DNA of 64,000 nucleotides, from the NCBI GenBank assembly GCA_009782955.1, contig WRIB01000001.1:62001-126000 (forward strand). Reading direction: 5' to 3'. The translations under genes were made by a program, and so were the position numbers. Position 1 is the stretch's first letter; every line of letters begins with the position of its first letter. The stretch comes from Treponema sp. (GTDB taxonomy: Bacteria; Spirochaetota; Spirochaetia; Treponematales; Breznakiellaceae). The notes under the pieces were generated by a model. The model searched no databases. It saw only the letters and a list, made by a program, of their open reading frames with translations, and was not told where the DNA came from. Shown here piece after piece: positions 59,897 to 64,000 of this stretch.

Positions 59897-61225
59897 ATGC
59901 CGCATAACCTTCGTGCCAGACTTGAACGTATACGGAATACCACAGTAAACCATAGGAACTCTTTTAATAATTCCAACAGCGGCAAGGACGACACGGCAGA
60001 GAAAATAACCAGTTTGTATAACAAAGTGGATCGGCAAGGAAGCTGCTGGCAGGAAGCCGGCTACAAGGTGATGAGCCGTACCCTTACCTTTCCATTGGCA
60101 TTACCGGCAGCTCTGCCGGAAACGCTTTCACGGGTACTTCCCGATTTGGCAAAAAATAAACCGTATACCACTGATCTATTGCCTGAACCGGACAGGTTTT
60201 TATTTTTTGACCTGGAAACTACCGGCTTGTCCGGCGGCGCCGGGACAGTTGCTTTTCTTGCCGCTTTTGGACGTTTTGTCCGTAGCAAGAGTACCCGGAA
60301 GTGTTATGATAACCTTGAAATAACTCAATATCTTTTGCTGGATTATCCCGGCGAAAATGATTTTCTGGAAAACATTCTTTCGGTAATTTCAAGTTCAGGC
60401 AATCCCTGTTTTCTTTCTACATATAATGGCAAAGCTTTTGATACGCCTTTGCTAAAAACACGCTGCCTGATGAATGGGTTGGCGCTTCCCCGGTTTTTAC
60501 AATTGGATCTTCTTCATCCTTCCAGGCGGCTATGGAAGCGGATTATTTCCAGCTGTTCACAGACCAATGTTGAGACGCAGGTGCTGGGATTGGATCGTAC
60601 CGGTGATACACCGGGTGCCATGGCGCCTGATATCTGGTTTAACTTTTTACGGAGTGGCGAAGAATTTGCAGAAACAGGAAAAAGCTCCAGAGCCTGCCAG
60701 GCATTGCTTGGAATTTGCGATCACAATGTAAAGGACATTTTCGGCCTTGCTTCGCTGTTTACAATTTTTGCAAAAATTGCCGAATCTCCCCTTGATGCAG
60801 CCGGCAGTTTTCGTTGTGATGAAGAAAACCTAGCTATGTGTTTCAGGCGTCATGCGGCGGATGAAAAAACAGCCGGCTTGTTATTGGAAGCAGCTGCAAA
60901 AAATTATCCCCGATCATGCCTTAGACTGGGTTTTTATTATTTCCGGCAGTGCCGCTATGAAGAGGGAAGGACTGTGCTGAAGCAGCTTGTAAACCCTGCT
61001 GTTTCGTGGAAGGTGTCTTGTTCAATTACCGTGCAGGCTATGGCTTTACGTTCGTTAGCAATTGATGCAGACAGGCGGCTTGGGAGGAAAGACACTGCTT
61101 TGGACTATTTGGAAAAAGCAGCATCCATGTCGCCATTGCCAGGCGGATTAAAAACAGATTTATTAAAACGGCAGGAAAAGTTACAGAGTACCAGGCAAAT
61201 ATGGCATCGCAAATCTGCTCTATAA
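59897..61225 (+). CDS. YprB-like ribonuclease H-fold exonuclease
   Basis: 442 residues. Residues about 95-290 form an RNase H-like 3'-5' exonuclease domain (YprB type, PF13482). It has an exo I motif in FFDLETTGLSGGAGTVAFL, a second acidic block around YNGKAFDTPLLKTRCL and a third in CDHNVKDIFGLASLF (H..D). The C-terminal 130 residues carry TPR-like helices (DTALDYLEKAASMSPL). Such proteins are widespread but poorly characterised and presumably trim nucleic acids. The first 60 residues are not conserved, and a later start cannot be excluded. It is the first gene after the attC-like element. Confidence 0.85.
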   Translation: MPHNLRARLERIRNTTVNHRNSFNNSNSGKDDTAEKITSLYNKVDRQGSCWQEAGYKVMSRTLTFPLALPAALPETLSRVLPDLAKNKPYTTDLLPEPDRFLFFDLETTGLSGGAGTVAFLAAFGRFVRSKSTRKCYDNLEITQYLLLDYPGENDFLENILSVISSSGNPCFLSTYNGKAFDTPLLKTRCLMNGLALPRFLQLDLLHPSRRLWKRIISSCSQTNVETQVLGLDRTGDTPGAMAPDIWFNFLRSGEEFAETGKSSRACQALLGICDHNVKDIFGLASLFTIFAKIAESPLDAAGSFRCDEENLAMCFRRHAADEKTAGLLLEAAAKNYPRSCLRLGFYYFRQCRYEEGRTVLKQLVNPAVSWKVSCSITVQAMALRSLAIDADRRLGRKDTALDYLEKAASMSPLPGGLKTDLLKRQEKLQSTRQIWHRKSAL

Positions 61226-61258
61226 ATTCCATTTCTAATGTGATAGTATAATAACAAT

Positions 61259-61687
61259 ATGGATGACAAATACACCTGCTATTGCGGTCTGTACTGCGAA
61301 AACTGTGCGGTTATGGCAAAAATTAAACCCGCTGCGAAAACCCTGTATAAAGAAATGAAAAAAGCAGGATTTGAAGAAATTGTGCAATTTATTCCGGGAG
61401 GGGATGGATTCTGGCCTTTTCTGAAAGACATGGCGGAAAAAGGTACTTGTATCTCCTGCAAGGATGGAAGCGGAAACCCCCGGTGTGCAGTCAGAGCCTG
61501 TGCAAAAGAAAAAGGCGTAACAATGTGTGCATTGTGCGACAGTTACCCGTGCGGGCATTTTGATGCTTTCTTTGAAGGATACCCCATGCTAAAACAGGAC
61601 AATCAATTGCTTAGGGAGAAAGGGATGGACGCATGGGCAGCACTTCAGGACGAGCGCCGGGCAAAGGGCTTTTCTTATACCGGGTAA
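61259..61687 (+). CDS. DUF3795 cysteine-rich protein
   Basis: 142 residues with nine or more cysteines: YCGLYCENCAV near the N-terminus, GTCISCKDGSGNPRCAVRAC in the middle and CALCDSYPCGHF after it. This pattern is typical of DUF3795, frequent in anaerobes and presumed to bind zinc or iron-sulfur clusters. The end DERRAKGFSYT is also typical. Function is unknown. It precedes the rubrerythrin promoter. Confidence 0.85.
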   Translation: MDDKYTCYCGLYCENCAVMAKIKPAAKTLYKEMKKAGFEEIVQFIPGGDGFWPFLKDMAEKGTCISCKDGSGNPRCAVRACAKEKGVTMCALCDSYPCGHFDAFFEGYPMLKQDNQLLREKGMDAWAALQDERRAKGFSYTG

Positions 61688-61695
61688 ATTTCTTC

Positions 61696-61739
61696 TTGAC
61701 AAAATAATATAAATTCTTATATTGAATAATAATATATAA
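61696..61739 (+). promoter_or_regulatory. rubrerythrin promoter with an AT-rich dyad (PerR/Fur-like)
   Basis: TTGACA (61696-61701), a 16-base spacer and TATATT (61718-61723). A dyad TTATATT (61717-61723) with AATATATAA (61731-61739) overlaps the -10, the place and base composition expected of a PerR-type operator. AAGGAG (61740-61745) is the ribosome site. Confidence 0.5.
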
Positions 61740-61753
61740 TAAGGAGATAAATA

Positions 61754-62293
61754 ATGAAATGGGTTTGTCAAGTTTGCGGTTTTGTACATGAAGGTGATAA
61801 CCCTCCTGCAGAATGTTTACAGTGTAAGGCGCCTTCTTCCAAATTTAAGCAGCAGGGTGGAGATCAGGCATTTGCAGCCGAACATGTTGTCGGTATTGCA
61901 AAAGGTGTGGATGCTGATATTGTCAAGGATCTCCAGGCTAATTTTAACGGTGAGTGTTACGAAGTTGGAATGTACCTTGCCATGTCCCGTGTAGCTGAAC
62001 GGGAAGGGTATCCAGAAATTGCCGATGCTTATCAACGCTATGCATTTGAAGAAGCAGAACATGCTGCCCGCTTTGCAGAACTTTTGGGTGAAGTAATTAC
62101 CGACAGCACCAGAAAAAATCTGGAACTCCGTATTGATGCCGAATTTGGCGCTTGTTCAGGAAAAACAGATCTTGCAAAACGGGCTAAGGAAAAGAATTTG
62201 GATGCCATTCATGATTCAGTCCATGAAATGGCAAGAGACGAAGCCCGTCATTGTGCAGGTTTCCGCGGTCTTTACAAACGATATTTTGGATAA
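61754..62293 (+). CDS. reverse rubrerythrin
   Basis: 179 residues. A rubredoxin-like iron site is at the N-terminus (WVCQVCGFVHEGDNPPAECLQC, two CxxC pairs), ahead of the four-helix diiron domain. That domain has ECYEVGMYLAMSRVAEREGY, FEEAEHAARFAELLGE, and DEARHCAGFRGLYKRYF with the E..H ligand pairs. In ordinary rubrerythrin the order is the opposite. The enzyme reduces hydrogen peroxide with electrons from NADH-dependent partners and protects anaerobes from oxygen. The strong promoter and terminator make it a single-gene transcript. Confidence 0.93.
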   Translation: MKWVCQVCGFVHEGDNPPAECLQCKAPSSKFKQQGGDQAFAAEHVVGIAKGVDADIVKDLQANFNGECYEVGMYLAMSRVAEREGYPEIADAYQRYAFEEAEHAARFAELLGEVITDSTRKNLELRIDAEFGACSGKTDLAKRAKEKNLDAIHDSVHEMARDEARHCAGFRGLYKRYFG

Positions 62294-62301
62294 TTCCTTT
62301 T

Positions 62302-62329
62302 AAAAGGGCTGCATTGCAGCCCTTTTTTT
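62302..62329. terminator. bidirectional terminator between rubrerythrin and rpmE
   Basis: AAAAGGGCTGC (62302-62312) pairs with GCAGCCCTTTT (62316-62326) and is followed by further T. The leading A-run makes it work on the minus strand for rpmE as well. Confidence 0.9.
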
Positions 62330-62348
62330 GTAAACCAGCAAAATGGCT

Positions 62349-62552
62349 CTACTCTTTAATATTATATTTCTTGCGGAACCGTTCAATGCGTCCTGCAGTG
62401 TCTACGAGCTTTTGTTTGCCGGTAAAGAACGGATGACATGCGGAGCAAATCTCAACTTTAATATTTTTGGATGTTGAACGTGTTTCTATAGCATTACCGC
62501 AAGCGCAGGTAATGGTTGTTTGTTCATATTTGGGATGAATCTTGGCTTTCAT
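62349..62552 (-). CDS. rpmE: 50S ribosomal protein L31 (zinc-binding form)
   Basis: 67 residues. It starts [20 protein letters not shown] and has four cysteines in the C+ arrangement ([17 protein letters not shown]), so it should bind zinc. [18 protein letters not shown] is the conserved end. AAGGAGA precedes the ATG. It follows rho on the minus strand, the order known from many bacteria. Confidence 0.95.
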   Translation of the reverse strand: MKAKIHPKYEQTTITCACGNAIETRSTSKNIKVEICSACHPFFTGKQKLVDTAGRIERFRKKYNIKE

Positions 62553-62585
62553 TATTTTCCATTCTCCTTGGCATATTCAAAAAAG

Positions 62586-64000
62586 CTAATCCATTCCGGC
62601 GCTGCTTGTATTCATTGAACGCAGGAATGCTTCATTATTCTTGCTTTTTTTCATTCTGTCAACCAGCAGTTCGATTATCTCGATATCGTCCATAGGGTTA
62701 ATAACCTTTCGCAGAATCCAGATTTTTTGGAGTTCTTCTTCGGAAAGAAGCAATTCTTCCTTTCTTGTTCCAGATTTTTTGATATTGATCGCAGGAAAGA
62801 GCCGTCTGTCGCTGATTCGTCTGTCCAGGTTGATCTCCATATTACCTGTACCTTTAAATTCCTCAAAAATTACTTCATCCATACGGCTGCCGGTTTCTAC
62901 CAGTGCGGTTGAAATAATTGTCAGACTGCCCCCTTCTTCGATATTCCGTGCTGCGCCGAAAAAACGCTTTGGTTTGTGCAGGGCGTTGGAATCTACCCCG
63001 CCGGAAAGGATCTTTCCCGAAGCCGGAACAGTCTGGTTATAGGCGCGGGCCAAGCGGGTAATGGAGTCCAGAAGTATAATTACATCTTTTTTATGCTCCA
63101 CAAGCCGTTTGGCCTTTTCCAGTGCCATTTCTGTTACCTGCACATGCCTTGTTGCCTGTTCGTCAAAAGTACTGGAAATAACTTCTGCGCGGACTGTCCT
63201 TTCCATGTCAGTTACTTCTTCAGGGCGTTCGTCAATTAGCAGCACAATAAGGTACACTTCAGGATGGTTTTGGGTAATGGCATTGGCAATTTTCTGCATC
63301 ATGATTGTTTTTCCGGTACGGGGCTGTGCCACGATAAGCGCCCTTTGACCCTTGCCAATGGGGCAAAACAGGTTGATGATACGCTCTGATACTCCTTCGG
63401 TAACTGTTTCCAGATCCAGCTTTTCGTTGGGATAGAGGGGGGTCAGGTTATCAAATGGAATACGGTTTTGTGCAACGGCAGGATCGTCATAATTGACCGT
63501 TTCCACACGAAGCATGGCAAAGAAGCGCTCCCCTTCCTTTGGGCTGCGAATCTGGCCATAAACCGTGTCCCCTGTTTTTAACGCAAAAAGCCGGATTTGA
63601 CTGGGACTGATATAAATATCGTCCGGGCCGGGAAGGTACGAATTCTGCGGACTTCGGAGAAAACCATAGCCATCGGGCAGGATTTCCAGAGAACCGTATG
63701 CATAGATTATCCCTCCCCTTTCCGTGTGGGCCTTTAAAATAGAAAAAACAACCTCCTGTTTTTTCATGGTTACCATATCTTCGTGAGTAATATTGTAATT
63801 TCCCGCCAGCCCGCGAAGGTCCACCATATTAAGCCTGATTAGCTCATTAATGGAAAGCCGGGGCTTGCCGCTGTCGTCGTTACGGGGTTCCGGTTTGCCA
63901 TAGATATCCGGCATAGAAGGGAGTTTTGGTATGGGTGTAAAAGTTGTTTTTTCCGGTGCAGCATTTTCTTCTGTTTTATCATTTGTTTCGGCATCCGGTT
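62586..64000 (-). CDS. rho: transcription termination factor Rho (5' end outside the window)
   Basis: At least 471 residues; the frame stays open through the right window edge, so the ATG at 63914 is internal. The readable N-terminal part beyond it ([20 protein letters not shown]) is a low-complexity insert, followed by the Rho N-domain ([15 protein letters not shown]). The RNA-binding cold-shock-like domain ([20 protein letters not shown]) and ATPase motifs come next: Walker [12 protein letters not shown], Walker [18 protein letters not shown]-loop SGGVDSNAL and R-loop GTGNMEI. It is a hexameric RNA helicase that ends transcription. Confidence 0.95.
   Translation of the reverse strand, partial: PDAETNDKTEENAAPEKTTFTPIPKLPSMPDIYGKPEPRNDDSGKPRLSINELIRLNMVDLRGLAGNYNITHEDMVTMKKQEVVFSILKAHTERGGIIYAYGSLEILPDGYGFLRSPQNSYLPGPDDIYISPSQIRLFALKTGDTVYGQIRSPKEGERFFAMLRVETVNYDDPAVAQNRIPFDNLTPLYPNEKLDLETVTEGVSERIINLFCPIGKGQRALIVAQPRTGKTIMMQKIANAITQNHPEVYLIVLLIDERPEEVTDMERTVRAEVISSTFDEQATRHVQVTEMALEKAKRLVEHKKDVIILLDSITRLARAYNQTVPASGKILSGGVDSNALHKPKRFFGAARNIEEGGSLTIISTALVETGSRMDEVIFEEFKGTGNMEINLDRRISDRRLFPAINIKKSGTRKEELLLSEEELQKIWILRKVINPMDDIEIIELLVDRMKKSKNNEAFLRSMNTSSAGMD

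Overview
The window looks like chromosomal DNA of a spirochaete of the genus Treponema, most likely a host-gut (for example termite-gut-like) treponeme. The evidence is the gene order rplU-prp-rpmA-obgE-nadD-lcp-rsfS, ispE next to spoVG, rho next to rpmE, many lipoproteins and TPR proteins, CheA/CheX/CheY-type signalling, and methyl-accepting proteins. The genus is an inference from gene content; no rRNA is present. I saw no tRNA, rRNA, CRISPR array or complete insertion sequence.

Region 1 (1-2.3 kb) is AT-rich accessory DNA. Three minus-strand genes (a partial LytTR regulator, a lipoprotein, a hypothetical protein) are separated by two attC-like sites, each lying 3' of a gene as in integron cassettes. 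No integrase is visible. A DUF2779 remnant ends the region.

Region 2 (2.3-11.8 kb) is the most interesting metabolic locus. It holds a GPH-type symporter, a class II (fuculose-phosphate-type) aldolase, a divergent DeoR regulator, a complete sugar-type ABC importer (lipoprotein binding protein, double ATPase, permease), a methylthioribose kinase and a methylthioribose-1-phosphate isomerase. Kinase, isomerase and aldolase together make a DHAP-shunt (5-deoxyribose/methylthioribose salvage) pathway, here with its own importer. The aldolase carries a C-terminal tail resembling a microcompartment encapsulation peptide.

Region 3 (11.8-21.5 kb) has an SGNH hydrolase and a signalling cluster (CheY, CheX, a membrane-anchored CheA-like kinase, a cache-domain membrane protein). 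It also has a secreted protein, an ORF6N remnant, a flavin reductase, a TPR lipoprotein, CoaE and a SPOR protein. Region 4 (21.8-28 kb) is surface and duplicated: two formylglycine-generating-enzyme-like lipoproteins, then two copies of [outer-membrane protein + convergent PD-(D/E)XK-type nuclease].

Region 5 (28-64 kb) is mostly core: SpoIID-like protein, RpoN with HPF, UvrC, a secreted LamG/Fn3 protein, a large TPR protein with HDOD protein, ArgS, a XRE-cupin/acyl-CoA synthetase pair, the rplU-to-rsfS operon, IspE/SpoVG, PepF, a sigma-like protein, a patatin-barrel protein, a soluble chemoreceptor with a coupled partner, a YprB-like nuclease, reverse rubrerythrin, L31 and Rho (partial at the right edge).

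A recurrent theme is foldback DNA. Nested inverted-repeat elements sit at 15791-15904, 30484-30687, 40459-40895, 45455-45613, 50565-50654 and 55534-55702, almost always immediately beside or inside gene starts. One is read through in frame at the patatin N-terminus, one fills exactly the gap between rplU and prp, and one lies beside a decapitated hicA.
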